Positions 41,154-49,873 of a stretch of 49,933 nucleotides of DNA are shown here, piece by piece; within the stretch, counting starts at the first letter, position 1, and every line of letters starts with the position of its first letter. Below the pieces are notes generated by a model. It was given only the letters and a program-made list of their open reading frames with translations. It did not search any database and had not been told where the DNA came from. This DNA comes from Salegentibacter lacus. GTDB taxonomy: Bacteria > Bacteroidota > Bacteroidia > Flavobacteriales > Flavobacteriaceae. Position numbers and translations under genes: made by a program. Where the stretch lies: assembly GCF_020164555.1 (NCBI RefSeq), contig NZ_JAIQZB010000024.1, positions 1 to 49,933 of the forward strand, written 5' to 3'.

Positions 41154-42533
41154 TCAATTCCCGCTTATACGTATGTTATCAATATCATAAGTTGTGCTTT
41201 TATCTGGCGCGGCACCTAAATATCTAAAGGCAAAATTAATAGCTCCCTTTAAACAGGAAATATCTATGTCACTTTTCACAAAGCCCTTCCCATACTGATT
41301 TGTAGGTCCAATTGGAATAACCGCATCTAAAGGTGTCCATTGTGTGGTTAGTACATTTCCGGTAAATTCTTCTGTGATAAGCACACTTAGAATGGTTGCA
41401 TTATCATAAGAAGACATAATTTCAAAAGATAAACGTGCTCCTGAAACACTCTCTAAATCTACTGGCGGACTCACCAGCCAGGCTTCCATAGGAGTTTCTT
41501 CGGTATTAAATGCAGAAACCCGAACATACCGATTACCATCAAATGTTCCTGGTTCAAAAGCTTTGCCTCCGTTTACATTTATGTTAGTCCATCCATTATT
41601 TTCCAATGCAGAAAGACTGCTTAGGTTGGTGAAATTTTCCTCAAAGAAAATCTCACTTCTTGTAGTAGTATTACTTTCACAGTTTAGAAATTCCGGGTCG
41701 CAACGGTCTCCTTCGAAGCTAAAATCATCGGGAGAATTTACCGCGATCACAAAATAATCATCGTAAAAATTTCGGCTTAAAATTCCTTTTACGCTTCCGG
41801 AATTTTCTGGCAAATACAAAGACTTAAATCCCGAAAAGGTGCTGGTGCTTAACATAGCGCTGGCTCCGGTGCTGCAACTTTCCAGCTGCCGTTCCCCATC
41901 ATACTCATCGGTTACTTCCCCCGCAAAAGTATAATGATGTTGTTCCCGGAGAAGGTTTCGGTTAAACTGAACATGCTCAATCTCAATAAATAAATTTTCG
42001 TGTACTTCCGTGAATTCTGAAATCTCAATCTTAAGCGGAACAATCTCCGCCGTTTCCTCTGTCCTAATTATATGATCGTCTATCCTGGAAGGAGGGATTG
42101 CCAACACATCTCCCCTATTCTGGATTCCCAATTGGTGTACGCCATTGTTAGACCATAAAGCGAGTCCGTCTAGTTTCACATAAATTTTTCTACCAAAATT
42201 ATAGGTTTCAAAAAGCGAATTATCATCAACCAGAAGTAAAATTCCCGCTATCGGGTTTTCTGGTTTATCCTGCAACACCAATTCTTTATAAAAGTTCCCA
42301 CCCTCATCGCTGGAAACCACATAAGCTTCCATCAAAGTATTAGTTTCTGAAAAAACATAGATATCTTCAGTTTCAGGTTTAAAATTGCTTTTTACAGCCG
42401 AAATTCCTGTGATATCTCCTTCAATATTCATCTCTTCAGTTTTGGATTCCGGCAGCTGAAAATCGTCGGTTTTTACGCAAGAAATAACTGAAAAAATGAA
42501 TAAAATAGTTGCAATTAAATTAAAGTTTTTCAT
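41154..42533 (-). CDS. DUF5689 / choice-of-anchor lipoprotein paired with a TonB-dependent receptor
   Basis: About 459 residues. Lipobox Cys19 after MKNFNLIATILFIFSVIS. A DUF5689-type domain covers about 40-280 (AYVVSSDEGGNFYKELVLQD; GRKIYVKLDGLALW; LFIEIEHVQF). A jelly-roll 'choice-of-anchor J'-like domain covers about 300-459 (FEENFTNLSSLSALENNGW ... AWLVSPPVDLE ... YDIDNIRISGN). ATG 42533 places the signal peptide at the start; ATGs at 42539 and 42557 are also in frame. It begins just after the end of the receptor gene, so the pair forms an operon. DUF5689 domains often accompany secreted nucleases. Probably a surface substrate-binding partner of the receptor. Confidence 0.78.
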   Translation of the reverse strand: MKNFNLIATILFIFSVISCVKTDDFQLPESKTEEMNIEGDITGISAVKSNFKPETEDIYVFSETNTLMEAYVVSSDEGGNFYKELVLQDKPENPIAGILLLVDDNSLFETYNFGRKIYVKLDGLALWSNNGVHQLGIQNRGDVLAIPPSRIDDHIIRTEETAEIVPLKIEISEFTEVHENLFIEIEHVQFNRNLLREQHHYTFAGEVTDEYDGERQLESCSTGASAMLSTSTFSGFKSLYLPENSGSVKGILSRNFYDDYFVIAVNSPDDFSFEGDRCDPEFLNCESNTTTRSEIFFEENFTNLSSLSALENNGWTNINVNGGKAFEPGTFDGNRYVRVSAFNTEETPMEAWLVSPPVDLESVSGARLSFEIMSSYDNATILSVLITEEFTGNVLTTQWTPLDAVIPIGPTNQYGKGFVKSDIDISCLKGAINFAFRYLGAAPDKSTTYDIDNIRISGN

Positions 42534-42543
42534 AACCATAGTT

Positions 42544-42720
42544 TTAAAATCGAACATAGATCATAGCAAAATAGGAAGCACCGGTGCCATACCAGTATTT
42601 AGGACCAAAAATGGGGATTTCCCTCTCACGGTCTTGTTTGAGGGTACGATAATTAGCGTTTCGGGACTGTTCAAAACCACCGGTTTTATAGAGCTTATCA
42701 AAAATATTATTCAGGCTAAC
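42544..42720 (-). pseudogene. Detached C-terminal end of the TonB-dependent receptor (after frameshift)
   Basis: Read in the +1 frame relative to the receptor, this gives VSLNNIFDKLYKTGGFEQSR ... PKYWYGTGASYFAMIYVRF, a typical receptor end: a 'NNIFD' strand motif and a last strand ending in Arg-Phe. It continues the receptor exactly where its frame hits a stop. It has no start of its own other than a TTG in the homopolymer region. Joined with the upstream part it would restore a protein of about 937 residues. Confidence 0.85.
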
Positions 42721-45358
42721 AAAAAAAACCAATAAACTTACCTTTCACCAACCAGGATTTTCCGCCGATAGCATTTACCAGCATATAATCGCTAAACTGT
42801 TCTTGTTTAAGAAGATTTGCTGCAATATTTTCTTCATAATTAAGAATTGGCAAACCATCGGTATCGTTTAGAAAATTTGAGGTTCTCGTTAACGGACTGA
42901 TATCTAAAAAAGCCTGAGAGAAAAAGTTGACCGTAGTTCCAAACCACCAGTAATCGGGATCCCGATATTCAAAACCTATTTGAGCCGCTCTTTGTGGACC
43001 CCTGGCAATGCGGTAATTTTTTAGATAAGAAGTCCCGTAATCTACGATATCATTAAAATCGTCTGAAGTCAAATAGAGTTCTGGGTTATTGTTATAGGTA
43101 AATTGTCCCATTGCTGCTGCAGCCTTTAATTTTATGGCTGAAGTTAATTGCGCTTCAATTCCCATTTCCAGACCTAAATGCTGTTTGTCAATTCCGCTTA
43201 AAACCTCTTGTACAAATGCGGTAGTACTATTTCTCCCCAATCCGGAAAGTCCGTCGGCGTAGTAAAAGGAAATTTCGGTAGCATCTTTAATTTGGGTATA
43301 ATAGGCAGAAAGTCTTGCTTTGATATTAGTTGATCTATACCTGTAACTAAAATCTACATTCTGAATTTGCTCACTCGTAAGCCCAATTACCACCTCGTTA
43401 TTCTGGCGTGAGTTAGAGAAGGAATTGCGTAAATTTGGAGGCTTGGTAAACCAGGCCGCGTTAACCGCAAATAAATGTTTTGCGGTGAGTTTATAATTTG
43501 CTCCAATTTTTCCTCCAAAATCAGGGAAATTCAGTTGCTCACTTTTACCCAGGGAATTATCGGGAAAATTTCCGTTTTGAAACAATCCTTCTCTTTGATA
43601 AGCAGTTTGGGAAGTCGTAAGTCCAACATAGAAATCCAACCGATCATAATCGAAATTTGCCTGGCCAAAAGCTTTTACGGTATTCGCGTATAACCTGAAA
43701 TTATATTTATAAGGTTGATCTTCTGAAACACTTCGGTTTGGGTTTTGGAGATCACTTTGGGCTCTTTCTTCAAGGGAAGTTTCCTCATCCCCTTCAGCAA
43801 AAAAATCGACATCGAGAAAGGTTTCGCCTCCCAGCATAGCCTTAATCGAAGCAAAATTATGGGAATCCAGATAAGAAAATGCCAGCTTTCCGTCCAGATC
43901 TATATTGTCATTAATTTTAGCTGAAACTATGGAATTAATATCAAATTTAAGATCATCGTTGCGGTCTTCAGCTAAAGCGTAAATCGTATAACCTGCAGCA
44001 TTATTTGCATTGTAAAGCTGTTCCCAATTTAACTGCCCGTTTTCTTTAAAATCCTGCTGCGCTAGGTATGCAGCTTCATAATTAGGATTGTCGGCAAAGC
44101 GTAAATAGTAACTGGGAAGCTTTTGGTAATAGGTAGGATCTGGATTTGTGCCACCACCAACATAACTACTCTGATCATTAATTTCAGCCAGTCGGGTGCC
44201 CCCAAAATCGATCCTGGAATTTCCGGTTTTCCCAAACTGAAAAGCAAAATTATTACTGATACTTACTTTTTCTGACAACTTCCAGAAATGATTCAGCATC
44301 AAGATTGGTTCTTTTATTTCCCTAATCCTGGAATTTCTCATTTCCCCATCCTGATAGCCCCAATAGGCATTATACTTCCTTCCCTTTAATTCGAAAACTT
44401 CAGCAGTATTGGGTGAAGATTTTCCGCGGATATTTGGTGTGTAAAATCCGGTAAAGTTTAAACTATGTTTTTCATTAAAAGTCTTTTCAACAGAAATAAA
44501 AAATCCGTTAGCATCGTATAAAGTGCCATCAACATAGACCTCTTTTGCAAACCGCCGCGACCCAGAAATTGCATAAGCCCAGCCATTTTTTAATTCTCCT
44601 GAACCATACGTGGCCATTAATCGGCCGTTGTAACTTCGGTTGGCGGCGGCGATAGATGCTTTTCCGCCTTTAGCATATTTTGAAGCTCGCATTATAATAT
44701 TTGTTGTCCCCGCCAGTCCGCCAAAACTCACCTGGGACGGACTTAATCCCATAGAGAAAACCTGGTTGCGCTGCACATCATTTAATCCGCCCCAAGTGCT
44801 CCACTGCGGCCGTCCGGTATAAATTTTATTCATTTCTACGCCATTAATTAAAACCTTGCCGTGTTCGCTGTCCAAACCTCGAGGACGAAAGAACGTCTGA
44901 CTGAAATCGAAAGCCGCAGCATTAAGAAAAACATCGCGGGAAGCTTGTAAAAGCCCGGATAGATTATCAATATGCGCTTCATCTTCATCCAGCTCTGCAT
45001 CAGAAAGACTAATAGTGCCTATTTGATTGGCATAATCAGTAAGGATGGGTTGCATCAGCATCAAACCGAGATCTTTGTTGGTTTCAGCTTCAATAACTAC
45101 CGGCAGTCGGAGTTCCTTATAATCGGACAGGGTAATTTTTAAAACCTGTTCTCCAAAGGGAAGTTCTTCCGACGTAAATAAGAAATCACCGTTTTCATCT
45201 GAAATTGCTTCAAAAACACTTCCTTCTATAAGTAATTTAGCCCCGGGCAATTCTTTATAGGTTTGTGCATCTACCAATTTTCCTCTCAGGGAAATTTCCT
45301 GGGCAAATGAGGCTGAGAATCGCAGTCCCAAAATGAGAAGAAAAAAGAAAAATTTCAT
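42716..45358 (-). CDS. TonB-dependent outer-membrane receptor, frameshifted near the C-terminus
   Basis: 880 residues as read. Signal peptide MKFFFFLLILGLRFSASFAQ. A carboxypeptidase-regulatory-like domain (about 22-108) precedes a plug domain (about 120-240; FFRPRGLDSEHGKVLINGVEMN; AGTTNIIM) and a long beta-barrel. Within a T8 tract (plus-strand A8 at 42721-42728) the frame shifts, and translation ends GFFC instead of continuing GFFVSLNNIFD. A T7 tract would restore the full barrel. As sequenced, the protein lacks its last strands and the C-terminal Phe needed for outer-membrane insertion. It is not SusC-type (no SusD neighbour). Cause: sequencing error, phase variation or a real mutation. 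Confidence 0.9.
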   Translation of the reverse strand: MKFFFFLLILGLRFSASFAQEISLRGKLVDAQTYKELPGAKLLIEGSVFEAISDENGDFLFTSEELPFGEQVLKITLSDYKELRLPVVIEAETNKDLGLMLMQPILTDYANQIGTISLSDAELDEDEAHIDNLSGLLQASRDVFLNAAAFDFSQTFFRPRGLDSEHGKVLINGVEMNKIYTGRPQWSTWGGLNDVQRNQVFSMGLSPSQVSFGGLAGTTNIIMRASKYAKGGKASIAAANRSYNGRLMATYGSGELKNGWAYAISGSRRFAKEVYVDGTLYDANGFFISVEKTFNEKHSLNFTGFYTPNIRGKSSPNTAEVFELKGRKYNAYWGYQDGEMRNSRIREIKEPILMLNHFWKLSEKVSISNNFAFQFGKTGNSRIDFGGTRLAEINDQSSYVGGGTNPDPTYYQKLPSYYLRFADNPNYEAAYLAQQDFKENGQLNWEQLYNANNAAGYTIYALAEDRNDDLKFDINSIVSAKINDNIDLDGKLAFSYLDSHNFASIKAMLGGETFLDVDFFAEGDEETSLEERAQSDLQNPNRSVSEDQPYKYNFRLYANTVKAFGQANFDYDRLDFYVGLTTSQTAYQREGLFQNGNFPDNSLGKSEQLNFPDFGGKIGANYKLTAKHLFAVNAAWFTKPPNLRNSFSNSRQNNEVVIGLTSEQIQNVDFSYRYRSTNIKARLSAYYTQIKDATEISFYYADGLSGLGRNSTTAFVQEVLSGIDKQHLGLEMGIEAQLTSAIKLKAAAAMGQFTYNNNPELYLTSDDFNDIVDYGTSYLKNYRIARGPQRAAQIGFEYRDPDYWWFGTTVNFFSQAFLDISPLTRTSNFLNDTDGLPILNYEENIAANLLKQEQFSDYMLVNAIGGKSWLVKGKFIGFFC

Positions 45359-45457
45359 TGGGTTTTATTTCCATATTTATTATAAGTTTAGATAAATTAG
45401 ATATAAGAAACAAAGGATCAGTGTTTTATGTGAATATTTTAAAGAATTTGTAAGTTT

Positions 45458-46546
45458 ATGATTACCCGTATTTTTCCCCTTTTTAGCATTTGTCTTATAA
45501 TCTTGTTTTCGGTTGAAAGTGTTTTCTCACAGACTAAAAAAGATTATAAAATTGTGAGTATTGCATTCTATAATGTTGAAAATCTCTTTGATACAGAAAA
45601 CAATCCGTTCACTTTTGATGACGATCGTACCCCTGAAGGTGATGATGTTTGGACCCAGGAAAAATACCGTGATAAATTGCAAAAACTGTCTGGAGTTATG
45701 GCTGAAATAGGCGCTGAAATCACAAAACAGCCTCCGGCAATTCTCGGCATTTGTGAAGTTGAAAACCGACGAGTTTTAGAGGATCTAATCAACGAACCCA
45801 AACTGAAGAAATATAACTATGGTATAGTACATTACGATTCGCCCGATCGCCGTGGTATTGATGCGGCTTTATTATATAGAAAAGATGTTTTTAGACTGGA
45901 AAATTCGGTTTCTCACGAGTTATTGATCTATAACAGCAAAGAACCTGATAAGCGTGTGTATACCCGGGACCAATTGGTAGTGAGCGGCGAAATTGATGGA
46001 GAGAAATTGCATTTTATAGTGAATCATTGGCCGTCCAGGAGTGGCGGCGAAGCAGCGAGTAGTTACAAGAGGGAAAAAGCAGCGGCCCTGAATAAAACTA
46101 TACTCGATTCAATTTTTAAACAGGAACCTTTAGCAAAGGTTATAAGTATGGGTGATTTTAACGATGATCCTGTCAATAAAAGTTTCAAGGAAATACTGAA
46201 AACAGAGGCAGAACAAAATGATTTAAATCTTCATCAATTATATAATCCTATGGAGAATATGTTGAAAAAAGGAATGGGCACGCTGGCCTACCGTGATGGC
46301 TGGAATTTATTTGACCAGATTCTAGTTTCAGGAGGTTTAACCGGGAAAGACTATTCTAGTTTTCAGTTTTATAAAGCAGGAATATTTAACAAGAAATATC
46401 TAATCACTGAAAACGGGCAATACAAGGGTTATCCCTTCCGAAGTTATGGCTATAGCGGTTATCAGGGTGGCTACAGTGACCATTTTCCGGTATATATTTA
46501 CCTGATTAAAAAAGTCTCTTCAAACTCTCTTGACGCCAGAGAGTAA
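45458..46546 (+). CDS. Secreted endonuclease/exonuclease/phosphatase family protein
   Basis: 362 residues. Signal peptide ending VFSQ (about residue 25). Motifs of the DNase I/EEP fold in order: IAFYNVENLFD (about 35-45), LGICEVENRR with the metal Glu, GIDAALLYR, VNHWPSRSGG, MGDFNDDP (D233, N235), and YSDHFPVYIY (D341, H342). All catalytic positions are present. Extracytoplasmic members cleave nucleic acids or phospho-compounds. Divergently transcribed from the receptor-DUF5689 operon, which suggests shared control and a joint scavenging role. The 99-bp spacer has no perfect TAnnTTTG box. Confidence 0.88.
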   Translation: MITRIFPLFSICLIILFSVESVFSQTKKDYKIVSIAFYNVENLFDTENNPFTFDDDRTPEGDDVWTQEKYRDKLQKLSGVMAEIGAEITKQPPAILGICEVENRRVLEDLINEPKLKKYNYGIVHYDSPDRRGIDAALLYRKDVFRLENSVSHELLIYNSKEPDKRVYTRDQLVVSGEIDGEKLHFIVNHWPSRSGGEAASSYKREKAAALNKTILDSIFKQEPLAKVISMGDFNDDPVNKSFKEILKTEAEQNDLNLHQLYNPMENMLKKGMGTLAYRDGWNLFDQILVSGGLTGKDYSSFQFYKAGIFNKKYLITENGQYKGYPFRSYGYSGYQGGYSDHFPVYIYLIKKVSSNSLDARE

Positions 46547-46590
46547 TCCACAAATTTGCGAATTAGAATTCAATTCAAATTTAGAAAACT

Positions 46591-47028
46591 CTAGAACCAA
46601 GCGCTCCAGGGAATTCGGGATAGCATAATCAATAAACCTAAAGTATAAAATATAGCAAGCGTTTTAAACTTAGGTTTTGAAGTGAGTTTGCTTTTGTGTT
46701 TTGAATATCCAATGGTTATTAGTGCAACAGCAATAATCATCATTAAGGGATGTTCCACAATATAAAGTCTAAGCGTTGAATCTGGCATTACTGTACCCAT
46801 TCCTTCTTCCAGAAGTACCGAAAAATAAGGAGACACAAAGTATAAAACAATTCCTATTAAAAGCTGAATATGCGAGGTGATAAGGGTGAAAAGTGCAATC
46901 CTAAAATTAGTCGCTCCATATTCTTTATTTGAAGCATAACCTATAATTGCATTTATAGAAGCCACGAATAAAACAATAAGTACTAAATAAGCCCAATAAG
47001 AATGTATGAATTGTACAGTTGGATACAT
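46591..47028 (-). CDS. Four-helix membrane protein, cytochrome b-like
   Basis: 145 residues with four predicted transmembrane helices (YWAYLVLIVLFVASINAIIGY; FTLITSHIQLLIGIVLYFV; HPLMMIIAVALITIGYSKH; FYTLGLLIMLSRIPW). Conserved-looking His residues in the helices (H9, H53, H93) could ligate haem, and relatives in flavobacteria are called 'cytochrome B'. The haem role is inferred. It ends RIPWSAWF. A near-consensus TATCTTTA box lies 16 bp upstream on the minus strand (47045-47052). Confidence 0.7.
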   Translation of the reverse strand: MYPTVQFIHSYWAYLVLIVLFVASINAIIGYASNKEYGATNFRIALFTLITSHIQLLIGIVLYFVSPYFSVLLEEGMGTVMPDSTLRLYIVEHPLMMIIAVALITIGYSKHKSKLTSKPKFKTLAIFYTLGLLIMLSRIPWSAWF

Positions 47029-47250
47029 AGAAGTGAATTTTTAGTAAAGATAGGATTTTCTATAAAAATGCAACTTAAATGTACTTCTTAGTTTGACATA
47101 GGTTTGAAGCATTTTTATATTATATAACTAAAATTCAATATTTAAAATCATTATTCAGTTTTTTGGCATTTTAATTGATAACTATTTAAAATACCAATCA
47201 TTCTATTAAGTTTCTTATTATTTATTCACTAACTATTAATCTAATATCTT

Positions 47251-47358
47251 ATGAAACCTAAGAAAAATGCCAAAGCCGATCTTCGGAAAAAATCAAACTT
47301 GTTTTTATCATTCGGACTTATCATGGCCTTACTAGCCAGTTTGCTCTTAATAGAATGA
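47251..47358 (+). pseudogene. tonB: N-terminal membrane-anchor fragment of TonB (before frameshift)
   Basis: A 35-codon frame: MKPKKNAKADLRKKSNLF, then one transmembrane segment (FLSFGLIMALLASLLLIE) and TGA. This is the usual start of flavobacterial TonB, which continues ...IEWKTYD. Here GAATGAAAAC occurs where GAATGGAAAAC is expected, a missing G. The stop overlaps the next ATG as ATGA (47355-47358). Confidence 0.85.
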
Positions 47359-47966
47359 AAACTTATGATAAGGAAGAGTTTTCAAAAGATCAGGTCTATT
47401 TGGATGATTTTGAAGAAGAAGTAATTCCTATTACCGAGTTAGTAACCACTCCACCACCAAAACCGCCTGTAATTCCCGATGTAATAGATGTAGTAAAAGA
47501 TGACCCGGAAGTTAAAGAAAACGAAATTGAGTCTACTGAGACAAACCTCGACGACATTGTAGAACCTGATGAAATAATTGAGCATAAGCCGGATGAAGAA
47601 GTAGAAACAATACCTTTCACTTTAATTGAAGATGTACCTATATTCCCGGGTTGTGAAGCGCTTGAGGATAATGCAGCGAGAAAAACCTGTATGAGCGAGA
47701 AAATCACCGCTTACGTAAACAAAAACTTCAATAAGGACCTTGGAAGGGAATTAGGGCTCTCAGGAATTAACCGCATCAATATACTTTTTCAAATAAATAC
47801 TGAAGGAGATATCGTAAATATTCAGGCACGAGCACCACATCCAAAGCTAGAAGAGGAAGCCAAAAATATCATTAAATCTTTACCACAAATGCAGCCCGGA
47901 AAGCAACGCGGAAAACCTGTTAATGTAAACTATGCCCTACCAATAATTTTTCAGGTTCAAAATTAA
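47355..47966 (+). CDS. tonB: Energy transducer TonB, periplasmic part cut off from its anchor
   Basis: 203 residues as read: a Pro/acidic periplasmic spacer (about 30-85; PPPKPPVIPD, then DDPEVKENEIESTETNLDD) and a C-terminal TonB domain (about 90-203; VPIFPGCEALEDNAARKTC; INILFQINTEGDIVNIQARAPHPKLEEEA; VNYALPIIFQVQ). The two Cys in FPGCE and KTCM are typical of Bacteroidetes TonB. Alone it has no membrane segment or signal and could not reach the periplasm. The missing anchor is encoded just upstream in another frame (47251-47358). The intact gene would be 47251-47966, 238 residues. No exbB/exbD nearby. Confidence 0.88.
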   Translation: MKTYDKEEFSKDQVYLDDFEEEVIPITELVTTPPPKPPVIPDVIDVVKDDPEVKENEIESTETNLDDIVEPDEIIEHKPDEEVETIPFTLIEDVPIFPGCEALEDNAARKTCMSEKITAYVNKNFNKDLGRELGLSGINRINILFQINTEGDIVNIQARAPHPKLEEEAKNIIKSLPQMQPGKQRGKPVNVNYALPIIFQVQN

Positions 47967-48001
47967 AGATCAACTTACTACTACACCTATAAATTCAATT
48001 T

Positions 48002-49777
48002 ATGAAGTATAATTTACTATTTATTCTAAGCCTATTTCTCTGCAACTCGATTTCGGCACAAACAATAACCGGAACGATAAGCAATGAAAATTCAACACCT
48101 CTTCCCGGGGTTAACATTATTAATAAGAGCACTAATTCCGGGACACAAACCGACTACGACGGAAATTATAGCATTAAAGCTAAAAAAGGAGATCTTCTTA
48201 CATTCAGCTTTATTGGTTATAAAACCAAAGAGATTAAAGTTAAAGATAAAAAGGTAATCAATATCTCCTTGGAGCCGGATAATAATGTTTTAAACGAGGT
48301 AGTAGCAGTAGCAATAGCGGATTCAGAAACAATAAGAATTCGAGGAACTTCAGGTTTAAAGCCTGGAGCTGCTTATAACACCGAATCCTATAAAGAAAAA
48401 AACGAGAATATCTTCAAGAGCGTTAAGACCGCACCACTTTCTACCTTTTCTATAGATGTAGACCGTGCTTCTTACGGCAATATTAGGAGAATGATCAACA
48501 ATGGGCAGGAGATCCCAAAAGGTGCCGTTAAAATAGAAGAAATGGTCAATTATTTCAACTATGACTATGCGGGTCCTAAAGATGAACATCCATTTGCCAT
48601 ACATACAGAAGTAGCTAAATCTCCGTGGAATCAAGAGACAAAAATTGCGAAAATTGCGTTACAGGGGAAAAATATTCCTACTGAAGATATCCCGGCATCT
48701 AATCTTACATTTCTACTAGATGTATCAGGCTCTATGAGTTCTCCTAACAAATTACCCTTACTAAAATCATCTTTTAAAATTCTGGTTAACCAGTTACGAG
48801 AAAAAGATCGAGTGGCCATAGTGGTTTACGCAGGTGCTGCTGGGGTAGTTTTAGAATCCACACCTGGCAGTGAAAAAATAAAGATCCTGGAAGCGATTAA
48901 TAATCTAAATACCGGAGGCTCTACTGCTGGGGGTGAAGGCATACAATTAGCATATAAAATTGCAAAAGAGAATTTTATTGAAGGCGGAAATAACAGGGTG
49001 ATACTCGCAACAGATGGAGATTTTAATATTGGCGCCAGCAGTGATAGCGCAATGAAAGAATTGATTGAAGAGAAAAGGGAAAGCGGTGTATTTTTAACTG
49101 CTTTAGGTTATGGAATGGGAAATTATAAGGATTCGAAACTGGAAAGCATTTCCCAGGCCGGCAATGGCAACCATGCTTATATAGATAGCATGCAGGAATC
49201 TAGACGAGTGCTGGGAACCGAGTTTGGCGGAACACTTCACACCATTGCCAAAGATGTAAAAATCCAGGTGGAATTCAATCCCGCAAAAATCCAGGCTTAC
49301 CGCTTAATTGGATATGAAAATCGATTACTAAATGCTGAAGATTTTAATGATGATAAAAAGGATGCCGGAGAACTCGGGAGTGGCCATACCGTTACAGCTC
49401 TTTATGAACTAATTCCTGTAGGAGTTGAAAGTGAATATCTGAAAGAAATAGACTCACTGAAGTATACTAACACCGAAATAAAAAATAATAGCAATGAGTT
49501 ATTTACGGTGAAATTCAGGTATAAGAATCCTGAAGGTTCAAAGAGTAAGCTTATTACAAAGACGGTAAAGGATACAGAAAAAGATTTTGAAGAAGCCAGT
49601 ACCGATTTTAAGTTTGCCTCCGCCGTTGCGCTTTATGGAATGAAATTAACCGATTCAGAATTTGTGGAAAATCAAAATACTGAATTGATTTTGGAGCTCG
49701 CCGAAAAAGGTCGTGGAGAGGATAAAGAAGGTTATAGAGCTGAATTTATAAGACTTGTAAAAAGTGAAGTAAATTAA
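48002..49777 (+). CDS. Secreted VWA-domain protein (YfbK-like, with carboxypeptidase-regulatory-like domain)
   Basis: 591 residues. Signal peptide ending ISAQ (about residue 20). The N-terminal CarboxypepD_reg-like domain (about 21-95; GTISNENSTPLPGVNIINKSTNSGT) is followed by a vWF N-terminal segment (PLSTFSIDVDRASYGNIRRMI). The VWA domain has MIDAS DVSGSMS from D240, and a C-terminal DUF3520-like domain follows (LIGYENRLLNAEDFNDDKKDAGELGSGHTVTALYEL). This order is common in Bacteroidetes YfbK-like proteins, of unknown function, probably metal-dependent adhesion or envelope assembly. 35 bp after tonB, likely the same transcript; terminator follows. Confidence 0.88.
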   Translation: MKYNLLFILSLFLCNSISAQTITGTISNENSTPLPGVNIINKSTNSGTQTDYDGNYSIKAKKGDLLTFSFIGYKTKEIKVKDKKVINISLEPDNNVLNEVVAVAIADSETIRIRGTSGLKPGAAYNTESYKEKNENIFKSVKTAPLSTFSIDVDRASYGNIRRMINNGQEIPKGAVKIEEMVNYFNYDYAGPKDEHPFAIHTEVAKSPWNQETKIAKIALQGKNIPTEDIPASNLTFLLDVSGSMSSPNKLPLLKSSFKILVNQLREKDRVAIVVYAGAAGVVLESTPGSEKIKILEAINNLNTGGSTAGGEGIQLAYKIAKENFIEGGNNRVILATDGDFNIGASSDSAMKELIEEKRESGVFLTALGYGMGNYKDSKLESISQAGNGNHAYIDSMQESRRVLGTEFGGTLHTIAKDVKIQVEFNPAKIQAYRLIGYENRLLNAEDFNDDKKDAGELGSGHTVTALYELIPVGVESEYLKEIDSLKYTNTEIKNNSNELFTVKFRYKNPEGSKSKLITKTVKDTEKDFEEASTDFKFASAVALYGMKLTDSEFVENQNTELILELAEKGRGEDKEGYRAEFIRLVKSEVN

Positions 49778-49810
49778 TCGACAGTTTACCAAACAACCTT
49801 TAAAACAAAG

Positions 49811-49837
49811 AGGCTGTCTGAAAAGGCAGCCTTTTTT
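49811..49837 (+). terminator. Intrinsic terminator after the VWA protein gene
   Basis: AGGCTGTC (49811-49818) pairs with GGCAGCCT (49825-49832), 8 bp with one G-U, loop TGAAAA, followed by five T. Confidence 0.85.
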
Positions 49838-49873
49838 GTTGTATTATTTTCTGGTTTTTAGTATTTTCATGTA

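Noticed and set aside
42496-42735. 79-codon plus-strand frame across the receptor/DUF5689 junction
   Set aside because: It is antisense to the receptor C-terminus and the lipoprotein signal peptide, which have clear homology-type features on the minus strand.
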